The notes under the pieces were generated by a model that was not told where the DNA came from, searched no databases, and saw nothing but the letters and a program-made list of their open reading frames with translations. Position numbers and translations under genes: made by a program. 64,000 nt of DNA. Origin: Euphorbia lathyris. Taxonomy: Eukaryota; Streptophyta; Magnoliopsida; Malpighiales; Euphorbiaceae. The stretch spans positions 58,299,501-58,363,500 of the forward strand of contig NC_088918.1 in the NCBI RefSeq assembly GCF_963576675.1, given 5' to 3'. This document shows positions 22,414-32,911 of this stretch, piece after piece (the first letter of the stretch is position 1; every line of letters starts with the position of its first letter).

Positions 22414-22963
22414 TGTTGAAAAAATTAACTATTAATTTAAAACAATTAAGGAATTGTTAGTTTGAAGTCCCAATAAATGAGGGATCATTTATGTAATTTG
22501 TATTAATTAGAGAGCTTTTCATGTAATTTGTAAATTATAAAAAAAAATGTGAAAGTTGGACCACCGAAATTGGTGGTCCAAGTCAAAATAATGGGCAGCT
22601 TAATTGGGTAGGCCAGCAATTATTGCTGGCCTTATCCCCTCCTTGGCTTATAAAGCCAAGGAGATGCTTCCTTAATTTTTGGATTTTGAGGGATTAGAAA
22701 TTTAGGTGGTAAGGAGAGAATTGTGAGTATTGAAAGAGAGTAATTTATATATGCAGTATTGTGTATTTGTTAAGAGAGGGTAGTTCAATTATTTTGGGGA
22801 AAGACAAAATAGTAAAGATAATTAATTCGGGTATTTTGGGAAACACCTGAGTGTACTATTTTTGTTTTTATCTCATTGTAACACCCTCTTGTAAACCTCA
22901 CAATTCAATAAAATTATTTTATCGTTTCCGCTAAATTGTCGCAATCCTGAAAAATTCCCAACA
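22414..22963 (+). repeat. TR-GAG 3' LTR
   Basis: Same termini as the 5' LTR. Hairpin 2 is missing through a 20-bp deletion. Hairpin 4 (22639-22663) is a perfect 11-bp stem CTCCTTGGCTT-ATA-AAGCCAAGGAG. Confidence 0.93.
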
Positions 22964-22968
22964 ATAGA

Positions 22969-24430
22969 TTTGGTAATGTCTTAAATTGGGTTGCTTTTTA
23001 AATAGAAATTGTAAATTATCAATTTCAAATGAATTCAAAGTTTACACAATGATGCTCATCGCTTTGAGTTTGTTGCATGTTAGTTTAGGCAACGTGGTTA
23101 TTCTTTGCTGCCACGCTTAAATATGTTTCCAATATTCTGCATATTTATGAGGCTCAGTAAATTAACTTAGTTAATTTGATAAATTTTGTATTTTATTTTA
23201 TTTGAATTAATAATTTTTGGATGTATTTTTAATATGTTCTTCAGATCTTTGAAAGGAAGAGCAGAAAAAAAAACCAGTTCCAATCATCAAATGTGAAAGC
23301 CCATCCGCTGAATAGGAAGAAGATTCAATGAATTGAATCAAATATCAAAAGGAGTAGAAGCAATTCACTCCCTATAAAGAACAAGAAGAAGATGCATAAT
23401 GAATTGCAGGTCTAAAACTATTTGTTTATCGTGTTGAAAAAAATGATTAGTTGAGGCCAATTGTTTTTTGCTTAGGTTATATCGTGTTTACAACTAATCA
23501 TTTTAGTAGACTTCTGCATTTGAGTAGTGCCCAAATTTGTAATTGAGGATGGGGATATCTCGACAATGTCAATTGATAACTTGACAATTAAGCAAGATTT
23601 CAAGATTGGAGGTTAATTAAGCATAGTTTTGATGGTTTTATCCTTTTCAAATCTTTATGATTCAATAATTGAAACTCACTCCATTAGATGCTTTTCTTTC
23701 TGGGTGCACAGATAACTTAAATTGAATTGTCAATGAATTCTCAATCTTTAGCTTCAAGGTGGCATTTACCTCTTTGGAGCAGTTGCGTGTCCTACTATAG
23801 AAGCTTCAGATGGAGTTAGGACTGAGTATGAAAAAAACGAAATGGATGGTTAAGGAGAATCCACAACAGTATTCATAAGCAAGTTTGGCAAACTGGAGAG
23901 GTTTACACAACTTTGTATTCAAATAGATATTTAATGATATGATACAACATAGTGATTAATTTATCATACTCATAATTTTGATTGAATTGTTTGTATATTT
24001 AATTACATTATGTTATATATCCAATTATTTGAATTGAATAAATTGCTATACCACATCAGCGACATAGTGAAAAAAAATGTTAAAAAAACATGAAAGGTCA
24101 ATCTATCCAAAATAAATCTTTGGGTATAAACTGAGTTTTTAAAGTTAGCATGAAGAGTAAATTAACTCATGATCAAATCAGTCCTGAAAGTATAATATAT
24201 TTTTGATACATAAACTTTATCATGTTACATTTTAATATTTGGAATCTATTTTTATACTTAAAAGGTGTTGAAGCCGTTCTAATAAATGAAATCTCTAAAA
24301 ATCTCTTGAAATAGAAGTACAGGCCACGAATAATTAATTTTGATAGAAATCTTTGACTATGGGTTAATTTGACCCTTTAACGTCAACCTTAAGGACTGAA
24401 TTTATACCATTAAGATAAGAGAAAATTACA
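22969..24430. other. Helitron interior, no recognised gene
   Basis: AT-rich Helitron sequence with no ORF or terminal repeat that could be supported. Confidence 0.6.
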
Positions 24431-24757
24431 GGCTGTAATATTGGACAAAAGGTTCTCATTCCTCGACTGACTTTAACTCCATCCGATATTACCATTCAAA
24501 TTCCAACAAAGATAATATCCCTTAGTCATTGTTTTGCCATGGCAATTAATAAAAGCCAGAGACAATCACTTTCACATGTTGGATTATATCTTCCACGTCC
24601 GGTTTTCAACCATGGTCAATTCTATGTTGCAGTATCTCGAGTAAAAAGCAAAAAAAAATTGAAAATTCTTATTTGTGATGAGGAACAGAAAACATGCAAT
24701 TGTACTCAAAATGTTGTATTTAAAGAAGTTTTTAATAGCCAATATGGGTTGGTATGA
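24431..24757 (+). pseudogene. Helitron helicase, C-terminal remnant
   Basis: An open frame of about 108 codons ends at TGA 24755-24757. It matches the C-terminus of the Pif1-like helicase domain of plant RepHel proteins: NIGQKVLIPR, AMAINKSQRQSLSHVGLYLP and the terminal QFYVAVSRVKSKKKLKILICD. Those helicases unwind DNA during rolling-circle transposition. Everything upstream (Rep endonuclease and most of the helicase) is absent or unrecognisable. One conserved Gly of the INKSQGQSLSHVG motif is Arg here. The position a few hundred bases before the Helitron 3' terminus is as expected. Confidence 0.88.
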
Positions 24758-25082
24758 GTGTTAAGGAGTTGAATCTCTATTTTTCAGGTTTGACGTTTGA
24801 TTCCTCACCCTGTCAAATTTAGCTCTTATTGGTAGGTAATATGTAAATTCCACTTTAAATCCTTATCAAGGTCTTTGGTTTGCCATGACCTTGGAATGGA
24901 TAGACCTATCCTTACCTAAACTTTTTGTTTAAAAAAACAAGTTTTTAGTAATATAGACCAATTCATTTATTCCACATTTTTAAAAAATAGAAGTTATGTA
25001 TAATTTTTGAATGCTTACTACTATTTAAGTATTTACTAATACTTTTATAAAATAGTTCTAATATTGCAAAATTAATCGAATT

Positions 25083-25109
25083 CCGTGCATAGCACGGGCT
25101 TACAGCTAG
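25083..25109 (+). terminator. Helitron 3' hairpin and CTAG terminus
   Basis: The hairpin CCGTGC-ATA-GCACGG is followed by 8 nt and CTAG, then host T. This is the rolling-circle termination structure of Helitrons. The minus-strand Helitron at 46315-49371 has the same stem (CCGTGC-ATC-GCACGG). Confidence 0.88.
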
Positions 25110-25292
25110 TTAAAATAAAAAGGTGTAAAATATATAGGAACAACAGAATTTATAATGAGCCTAGAACAAATAAGAGCCACTGATGATAAATGGTATAAAG
25201 AAGATGAATTTTATATTACTGAAACAGAAGATGATAACTTGGAAATAGAACAAATAGAATATGAAGATAGTAATAGTGAAACGGATAATTAA
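25110..25292 (+). pseudogene. Viral coat ORF, C-terminal end
   Basis: Viral sequence resumes directly after the Helitron. A frame that is open from 25155 encodes an acidic tail rich in Glu and Asp and ends at TAA 25290-25292. That stop overlaps the ATG of the protease-RT ORF in the string TAATG. Acidic C-termini and tightly coupled stop-start junctions occur in caulimovirid coat and pol genes. A TAA also lies in the first bases after the junction. Confidence 0.65.
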
Positions 25293-27173
25293 TGGTAGCC
25301 ATATATGTAGAAGCACCAGTAGAATATAAACCTAATAAGATTATAAAACGCCGAATATTCATATATAGTGGAGCTAATATATGTTTAGCTAAGCAAGAAG
25401 TATTAGTTCCCCATAAATGGAAACGATCTAAAGGTCATAAGGTCAGAGTCACAGGATTTGATGAACAAGTTAAAGAATTAGATATTATAGCCGAAAATAT
25501 GAGATTAATACTTAATAAGACAATCTTTTGATTACCTATAATTTATCAAGAAAATAATATGAAACAACATATATTATTAGGTAATAATCTCCTCGATTTC
25601 TTTAAAATACAGATTATAAAACTTGAAACCATAAGTCTATTAACTCCTTGTAATAAATGGATTGTCCTTAAGCGAGTCCTGCCTTTATATCCACTAACAA
25701 TACATAATATAAAAACAAATAGAGATAATAATTTAGAAGTTTTAAAACAACAATATTTATAACGTTTAAAGATAAACTTTGGAGAAAACCCCATAACTTT
25801 GTGGGAAAAAGAAAAGGTATATGCTAAGATGGAACTCATAAATCCTAATGACGTTAGAACCAGGCCAATAAGATATAGTCCCGATGATCAAAAGGAATTT
25901 GAAATACAAACAAAAGAGTTATTAGAATTAAAATTAATCCAAGAAAGTAAAAGCCCTCATAGTAGCCCAACTTTCTTAGTAAGAAAACATAGCGAACAAA
26001 AGAGAGGAAAAGCTAGAATGGTAATAGATTATAGAGAACTAAATAAGAAAACAATTTTTTGATGGATATTTTTTACCTTATAAGAGAAATTTACTTAATA
26101 GACTATCAGGAAAGAAGTGGTTCAGTAAATTTGATTGTAAAAGTGGATTTTGGCAAATTAAGCTTACTAAAGAATCTAGACCTTTAACAGCATTTAGTGC
26201 ACCACAAGGGCAGTATGACTGGATTGTGTTACCTTTTGGTTTGGAAAATGCACCTTAGATATTTCAACGAAGAATGGATATGATATTTAGAAAACTAAAT
26301 GAATTCTGTGTAGTTTATGTAGATGATATATTAATCTATAGTAATAATATAGCAGACCATTTACATCACCTAGATGCATTTATAAAAACGGTAAGACAAT
26401 ATGGAATCCTTTTATCCGAAAAGAAATCAGAAATTTTTAAAAATAAAATAGAATATTTAGGATATATAATAGATAGTGAAAGACTACAACTACAAGACCA
26501 TATAGTAACTAGAATAGAAAATTTTAAAGAAAAATTAGATACTAAGAAAGAAGTCCAACAATTTCTAGGAATCATAAATTATGCATCAGATTATATAAAA
26601 GATTTACCAAAATTACGATAACCATTGCAAGAGTTAATTAAGAAACATAAACCATTTGAATGGACGGCAACTCATACTGATACTATAAGAAAAATAAAAG
26701 AAGCAGTAAAAGTTCTCCCAAAATTAATATTACCTAAAGATAATGATCAATTAGAATTATATACAGATGCTAGTGATATCGGGTGGGGAGCAATCCTCAT
26801 AGCATATAGAAAGGAAGATATAGATAAAGAAACCCCTTTAATATGTGGCTATAGATCAGGAACTTGGAAACTATCAGAGAAAAATTATCATATTAATGAG
26901 AAAGAGTTGCTAGCGGTTAAAAATGGAATTAAAGGATTCAGATATCATTTGTTACCCATAGAATTTATAATAAGAACAGATAATACACAAGTAGGAGCAT
27001 TTATCAGAAATAAAATAGATCTCATAATACCAGAACTTAATAAAAGACGACACTGGCAAAGTTTTTTCAATTGCTATAATTTTGTTGTTAAACCTATTTC
27101 TGGAAAACGAAATATCTTAGCTGATTTTTTGAGCAGGAATGGAGACAATCTTACAGCAAATATCAGAAATTAG
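25292..27173 (+). pseudogene. Viral protease-reverse transcriptase-RNase H (EVE), broken
   Basis: The ORF starts at ATG 25292. The protease active site is damaged: YSGAN appears where Asp-Ser/Thr-Gly-Ala is expected (about 25364). In-frame stops are TGA 25529-25531 and TAA 25760-25762. A frameshift follows near 26060. The next frame has TAG 26256-26258 and TAA 26619-26621 and ends at 27171-27173. The RT keeps MVIDYRELN (about 26020) and the YVDD box (about 26310). RNase H keeps its acidic residues (YTDAS about 26760, NEKELLAV about 26900, RTDNT about 26975). There is no integrase. This enzyme would copy pregenomic RNA to DNA in an active virus; here it is inactive. Confidence 0.88.
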
Positions 27174-27189
27174 AAATTAGAACCGCCGG

Positions 27190-27939
27190 ATGCTGGCAAT
27201 GATCAGAAATCATGAGAACTTTCTGGACAACCTTGAGGAAGAACTCAAGAAACTCCAGTCTCAGAATAATCAGAATATAAGAACCATGACTCCTAGATCA
27301 TCTTATGATTTGTTAGGAGACCTTCATAAGAAGCCAGTTGATGTACCAACTTCATCGAGTGGAATCTCAGGAGCCACCACCCTGAACCATTCTAAATTGG
27401 TTAATCAGAAGTCATCAGAGATCACAGCCTCTCAGGTTTTACAATTTCCTCCAGAAATGACAGAAGCATATAATAATATCATGAATTTTTTTACATATAA
27501 GAAGTGTCAAACCGTATATAGAACCATTAAGATGACCAGATACCCTAGGTATATATGCTCAGAAGACTGCAGTCCAGATGTTGTTCAGAAGCTATTCAAA
27601 TATGGATTTCTGGACAAAGTAATGACTGATGAGAGCCTTAATAGTGTTTCAAAACTACCATCTATAATACCTAGATCTATTGACGAACTTGGATTAAGAT
27701 TTGGGAGAGGAATATTTTGTGTTCAAATTTTTGACACTGCTATGGACTTAGAAGGGAACCCCATAATAATTGCTCAAATCTTTAAAATTGGTAGGAACAC
27801 TAAGATTAATGTAGATAATTCCGACCATCAATGGGAAATTCCATGCAAATTAGAAAATTTTAAATCTTGGTTAGGAGAAAAACGAGCACATGGGATCCAT
27901 ACAATCAAGTGCAGACTAGAAGACAAAAGGTTGCTATAA
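27190..27939 (+). CDS. Post-RT viral ORF, candidate transactivator/inclusion-body protein
   Basis: A 249-codon ORF begins 16 nt after the RT-RNase H stop and has no internal stop. The N-terminal 30 residues look coiled-coil (NFLDNLEEELKKLQSQ). A Ser/Thr-rich linker and a globular C-terminal half follow. Several caulimovirid genera encode a translational transactivator/viroplasmin at exactly this position. The assignment here rests on position, not on a motif I can point to. It could be another genus-specific protein. The frame shows no sign of transfer from elsewhere. Confidence 0.5.
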   Translation: MLAMIRNHENFLDNLEEELKKLQSQNNQNIRTMTPRSSYDLLGDLHKKPVDVPTSSSGISGATTLNHSKLVNQKSSEITASQVLQFPPEMTEAYNNIMNFFTYKKCQTVYRTIKMTRYPRYICSEDCSPDVVQKLFKYGFLDKVMTDESLNSVSKLPSIIPRSIDELGLRFGRGIFCVQIFDTAMDLEGNPIIIAQIFKIGRNTKINVDNSDHQWEIPCKLENFKSWLGEKRAHGIHTIKCRLEDKRLL

Positions 27940-27995
27940 TCGCTAAATCAAATCATGGAGAAGTTGAAGAGATGATGATAACCATCAATTATTAA

Positions 27996-28229
27996 ATGGA
28001 AATGGGTGATGAAACAAGTCAGCAGATTTTGACAGAAATGCATACGAAATTAATGGATAAGAAATATAAGCACAGTTCAGAAACATTGGCCCATTATGAA
28101 TCCATATATGGACCAAGAAAATCATGTTTAATTAGAATTGAGCCCATAAGGCATGAGCCCATGAATATTGACTCCATAAGGCCCAAAGAAGAAGCCCATC
28201 AAGAAAAAGAGGAGGATCCATTTGTTTAG
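27996..28229 (+). pseudogene. Short ORF after the post-RT viral ORF
   Basis: A 77-codon frame rich in Glu, Lys and His follows in a different frame. It may be the frameshifted tail of the preceding ORF (the sequence between them reads on with one stop) or a chance ORF. No domain was recognised. Confidence 0.3.
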
Positions 28230-28440
28230 AAAATGAGATAAAAATGTATAAGAAAAATAAGAACGAGGTGGCAATAACCAAGGATAAGGTGGCAATAAGA
28301 TCAACATGTGGCAGGATGCCTAGTTTTAGTGCCAGCATACTGTTCAAAATCATAAGCAGTAAGGAACTGTTTATATACCATTCAGTCAAAAATTCAAAAG
28401 AAAAGCACCATAAAACATAAAAGTAATATTGTTCCCTCAG
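28230..28440. other. Right end of the viral copy
   Basis: Noncoding. It includes a TATA-like TTATATACC near 28370 and GGTGGCAATAA repeated near 28269 and 28289. Pararetroviral genomes place their pregenomic promoter after the last ORF, so this may be a promoter remnant. No primer-binding site was found. The exact viral end is not visible. Confidence 0.3.
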
Positions 28441-28443
28441 GAA

Positions 28444-29291
28444 ACAAAACTTACTCTTGAGAGAAAGTACACAACACAAGTATCCACCAGCTTCTATAAT
28501 TCCATCTAGCTCTGGATGGCAAACAATTTAAAACACATAAGACACTATATTAAGAAAAAAACTAACTACGCAAAAATTTCAAAGTAACCAATAGAATAAT
28601 TATTTTGAAAGATATAAATATATCCTTACTTCACCCGGGCTCCATTAAGTATACCAGTTGCTCGGAACAACCTTTTTAGACAACTTCAATTCCATATTAG
28701 GAGCACAGAAACGTCTGTCTCTGCCTTGAATCATTTCTGTAGCTGGATCGTAGCCCTTCCTATTACTAAAATATAATTGTTGAACAATACCAGTATCCAC
28801 ATGACTAGCCAGTGAAGCAATAATTTGGTTATCATAATCCTCTTTTCTTTTGCTGAACTTAAATGTTATCCTGGCAAATGGAAGCATTCTCCTTGGGAAA
28901 AATTAGAGAATTAGAAACTTCAGAAAACAAGTCACCATAATCCATATACATGTGTTTGGGAGGATGTGAGCTTGTACACACATTTGCCCCCAATCATTAC
29001 CTACATATTTATTGAACCAAAGATTGACATATATTTAGTATCAATGGACAAAATTGCTGCATAACTAGTGTAAATTTGAAAGGTTGCATACTTGATTAAC
29101 CAATTTACTGCTTTTCGTTTGGAAGAAGGTTCTTAAGTTTCAATCGTCGGCTCACCGCCATCGTGTTCTTCTTCCGAACAAAGAAACGAGACCTTCCTCT
29201 GCTTCTGCTTATCAAATACCTCATCAATGGCGATGGATACTTCTCTGCCCGACCCAGACTCGATCTCCATATGGATTTTGCAGGCAGCTTC
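28444..29291 (-). other. Exon-like segments of an unrecognised minus-strand host gene
   Basis: On the minus strand, three stretches look exonic. A possible first exon starts at ATG 29273 (MEIESGSGREVSIAIDEV...) and reaches a GTGAGC donor near 29155. An open segment lies at 28887-28645 (RITFKFSKRKEDYDNQ...). A short stretch at about 28508-28450 lies between an AG acceptor and a GTAAGT donor. Phases do not join cleanly and the middle frame ends in TAA, so this may be a pseudogene or mis-split. I do not recognise the protein. The SIRE LTR at 29292 would sit just upstream of its start codon. Confidence 0.3.
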
Positions 29292-30758
29292 TGTTGAAAC
29301 ACCTTTCCACATGATTTTGATTTGACAAAATTATTTAAGTTAATCGCATGATTAAGATAATTAAATTTAAGTGCTTTGATTTAATTGTACTAACGAGTTT
29401 GTTCAATGTTGAGTAAAGTTTACTAACGAGAACAGGAACTAAATGTTCAATAAGAAAGACAGAACAAAGTCAGCATGAGCAAAGATACACAGCAAAAGCT
29501 GAGTAGAATGTAACTCAGCCTCATAAAAGAAAAGTCTTCTTCTGAATAACGCTTGAAGGCAAAACCGACCGAAGAAGCTGAGTAGAACGTAACTCAGCCC
29601 CGTCACACGAGATCTTAAAGGCAACGGCAATCAAGTCAAGCTGAGTGTTCGTCAGGACAGCACCAATGATCCGTTGACTAGAAGACAAAGTCCGATAAAG
29701 GTCTGCACCAATTCAGAAGCCTCGGAATTACACCAAGAGACCTTTTCGAGACACATGGATCGCCTGTCATTTGGCAAGAAGACAAACCTAGCGGTAGAAG
29801 ACGGAACCTGGCGCAAGAAGACGAAACTGGCAAGCCTGACGCCTGCTAAATTCAGACGACAGGATTGGCCTGCAATTCTGAATGCTGACCAATGAATGAC
29901 GCAAGCAGACCGTTTGAATTCAACGGATATGACCAAATTCAAATCATTGAAGCTTCAGATTTTGCTATAAAAGGACAAGTTCATCACTTGGATCCTTTGC
30001 CGAATTACAAAAAGAAAAAAAGACAAGCAAGATCTTCACTAAGTTAAAAGATCCAAAAGAGAAGCTGTCTGATTAGAAAAAGCAAGTTTCTTACACCCAA
30101 TTCCAATCACTGTGTAAAAGTCTAGAGTGAATTTGTATGCATCTAAAGTGTTCTTCATTTAGAGAGAACAATCTTGTATCAACTGTAAAGGTTAGAAGAG
30201 TGGAGCTGAGTACTCGGTTTTAGTACTCAGTGGTAGAGAAAATCTGAGTGTTTGGTTATAGCGCTCAGTAGGATTGAGTAGACGAATAGAGGACGGTACT
30301 CTTGCATACTCAATTGCTTTGTAAACGGTTTGTGCTCTACCTTTAAAGAGCTCAGTAGTGGATTGAAAAAGCCCAGAAGGATTCTAGGGACTGGACGTAG
30401 GCGGTAAGGCCGAACCAGGATAAGTCTGCTGAGTAATCTCTAACCCTTTCTCTTGATATATATATGTATGTGTTGCTTGCTTAAATTACTTAGTATTAAA
30501 TTTGTATAAGTCGACGCTGAGTAATCAGAGTGCTGAGTTGGAAGATGACCTAAAGTGTTATCTCCCAACTCACAATTGAAACAACTCTACTCGGTGTCTG
30601 ATTAAAGCCGTCTCACACTTCACTCAGCCTTGCTGACTTAAAGCTGAGTTAAATTATCAAACATTAAATTAAGTCATCCTTATTAAGCGAAAAAGTTATA
30701 TTAGTTCCTAGCACTCCCCCCCTTAGAACTAATCCTATTACATTACACGGGACCAACA
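29292..30758 (+). mobile_element. SIRE-family solo LTR
   Basis: The 1,467-bp sequence starts TGTTGAAACACC and ends GGGACCAACA. It is followed by flank H, not a PBS. Flanking pentamers are GCTTC (29287-29291) and ACTTC (30759-30763), a 5-bp duplication with one difference. TATAAAAG lies at 29966-29973. Downstream is a perfect hairpin CTGAGTACT-CGGTTTT-AGTACTCAG (30206-30230). Two copies of GCTGAGTAGAA(T/C)GTAACTCAGC (about 29499 and 29578) form short inverted repeats. Confidence 0.92.
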
Positions 30759-32911
30759 ACTTCTTCTTTCTTTATCTCTCTTTTTCTATGGTGTTTCCTT
30801 GCTCGGATGGGTGAATCTGACTAAGGTTTTTTATTTTGAGGTTGTAGAAGTTCTATTTGGTTAGTGATTTATTGTGAAACCCTAGAATGCACTTAGGGAG
30901 TGTTTGGTTAGAGACAAAGAAAGTAAGGAATGAGAATGGAATGAAATTCTCCCATTGCTAAAGTTTGGTTAACTAATATTAAATTTGGAGTGGAATCACA
31001 TTCCCTTGAATATAGGAATTAATGATTCCTCCTCTTTACCCCCATCAATCAAATTTGGTTCCCACCTTACTTCAAACACCCGCGTTTCTTTTTTTTTATT
31101 ATCACAACCTAAATTTCATTTAAAATCGTTTGATATATTTTTGTAAAAAAAAATCATTTGTTATATTGCACGTCTGACATAAATTAATGGTTGAATGAAA
31201 TAACAATTCATTGATATTCAACGCAGTAATATACTGTAATCTATTTTTATATATATAATATAATTAAGGCATAAAGCCCAATTGAGCCCCTAATCTATAC
31301 ATCAAAAATCAATTGAGCCCTTATTCTTCTAAAATCATCAAATCAGTCCTATACTTTAGGAAAATGAACAGTTGGATACCTGTTGAAGATAGAACTAAAT
31401 GACTCACTTTATGCTATCAAAATTGGACGCAAATGTTGGACTTTTGATAGAACAAGAAATAAGATTACAAGGACTTGATACCTATATTGAATTTGACAAA
31501 AAAACTACTGAAATTCAAATTAAAAATTGCTGGAAACCGAACATCAACTCAACTTACATATAATTGGAAGTTGATTGATAAGACAAAATGAATAAATAGG
31601 TGATCAACTCAACTTTCATATATACCAGAGAGAAATATAAGAAATGAAAAATTCATTACTACTGAAAATGTTTTTCAACTCAAATACGCAAACAAACTTA
31701 TTTTGCATCACATATTGGTCCAAAGTTCTAACCCAATACATATCTTACATTGAATTCTTATTGTAGATGATGGAAGAAACAATAAGAATTGTTAATGTTT
31801 CACAAACTATGTTCAGATTGGAAACCGAAGTTGTGGAGTTTAACGATAATTAACAAAACTATGAACCCAATTTAATTTTAAATCCTAACTAACTATATAT
31901 GTAATTCAAGTTATAGAATACCAAAAGGTTGAATAGTAATTACGTGAAGTCGATACCTACATTTAGATCCTCAAAACTTTGACGACACAATATGCTTTAA
32001 CCCTGATAGATGGGATGTAAGATTCCTTAATTTGGATTTCTTTGAAAACTAATAAAATATAAAGGCAAAAAAGCATCATGAGACCCATGATCTTTTATTG
32101 TTTGGTGCATTAAGCCTTTGATATTTTATTTTCACTCACATTAAGCCTCTAGTGACCATCAAACTTAGTTTTGAATATAAAACTCGAGTAACATAGTGTT
32201 ATACATTTCACATGCGTTAGAAATTTGTATTTTTAACAGTTCGAATTTTTTTATATAATATAATTAAGGTAAAAAACATTTTGAGATTTTTTATTTGGAC
32301 ATATTAAGTCCTTAATTATTTATTTTTAATCTCATTAAACTCCTGCTTATTTATAGTTTTTCTATAGTCATATTATATATATCAAAAAATTGTTTTTAAA
32401 CGGTGAAAAATACAAATTTGAAGTACATGTGAAATGAATAACATTTTATTAATTGAAATTAAGTTACATCATAATCAAATGGTACAAATAGACTTATTAC
32501 ATCAATTCTAGTCCTAAATAACTATTAAACCTGCAAAACCCATAAACGTTAGTCGTGAGACATTGGGACCCGTCTTTCGGATTTAACTACGACCTCAGAC
32601 TCGATCAAGTAGGACTCACCAAAGCCTATGAGATCTAACAATGAGCATTCAATTATATCCACAACCAAAATACCCCTCTTAACCCGAGATTGACTTTATT
32701 CCATACAAATTTACATTAGAATATAAATACACAGTAAACATAAATTTACCGAAAATAACATATTCCTGTAGTACCTGAACCAAGACAGAATTATATCTAT
32801 CTATCTCTGACGTCGATCGGCAACATGTGTCGTCGATCGGCGGCTACATACTGCAGATAGCATATTTCAGAAAATGGCAGAAACTCGAAATAAGCCAACC
32901 AAGTTGCAAAC
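30759..32911. repeat. Flank H, copy 1 (segmental duplicate)
   Basis: This 2.15-kb AT-rich segment is repeated after the SIRE 3' LTR at 44462-44686 plus 49372-51312, with high identity. It contains no supportable gene. Two phrases around 31275-31400 (CAATTGAGCCC...) are typical of plant intergenic repeats. A possible fold-back MITE may lie at about 30897-31083 (GGGAGTGTTTGG...CAAACACCC), but no target duplication was found. At 32911 it is joined to the interior of a SIRE LTR. Confidence 0.85.

Larger units (their letters stand above)
20727..22968 (+). mobile_element. TR-GAG retrotransposon (20732-22963), gag-only
   Basis: LTRs at 20732-21302 (571 bp) and 22414-22963 (550 bp) are TG...CA. They differ by about three substitutions, a one-base indel and a 20-bp indel. 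The target duplication is ATAGA (20727-20731 and 22964-22968). A tRNA-iMet type PBS (TGGTATCAGAGC, 21305-21316) and a PPT (AAGGGAAAGAT, 22403-22413) are present. The only gene is an intact copia-type gag; protease, integrase and RT are absent. This matches the TR-GAG class of non-autonomous elements, which must be mobilised by an autonomous partner. The nearly identical LTRs and open ORF indicate recent activity. Confidence 0.93.
2651..25109 (+). mobile_element. Helitron, 22.5 kb with nested insertions (about 4.8 kb net)
   Basis: The 5' end is TCTATATATATATATTAAAAG at 2651. The 3' end is CTAG at 25106-25109, preceded by a 6-bp hairpin (CCGTGC-ATA-GCACGG, 25083-25097). The element sits between A (2650) and T (25110) with no target duplication, as Helitrons do, and the viral sequence continues across it. 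Near the 3' end is a C-terminal helicase remnant (24431-24757). No Rep endonuclease motif was seen. Own DNA outside nested elements is 2651-4463, 19876-20726 and 22969-25109. Those parts are AT-rich, with T-rich intron- or UTR-like sequence around 2780-4000, and have no other recognisable genes. Confidence 0.85.
439..28240 (+). other. Endogenous caulimovirid (pararetrovirus) copy, interrupted
   Basis: Viral pieces in the same orientation lie at 439-2093, 2625-2650 and 25110 to about 28240. In order they encode a coiled-coil region, a coat-like region with a CCHC zinc knuckle, protease-reverse transcriptase-RNase H, and a further ORF. This order and the presence of RT without any integrase are typical of Caulimoviridae. 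The gaps are a MITE (2094-2624) and a Helitron with its nested elements (2651-25109). No movement-protein region is visible because the copy is cut at 438 by a SIRE LTR. Stops and frameshifts are scattered through coat and pol, so this is a fossil. The genus is not resolved; separate coat and pol ORFs argue against a single-polyprotein genus. Confidence 0.8.

Noticed and set aside
30897..31083. Tourist-like MITE (GGGAGTGTTTGG...CAAACACCC) in flank H
   Set aside because: Only the outer 10 bases or so look inverted and no TTA/TAA duplication was found. Mentioned only as a possibility under flank H.
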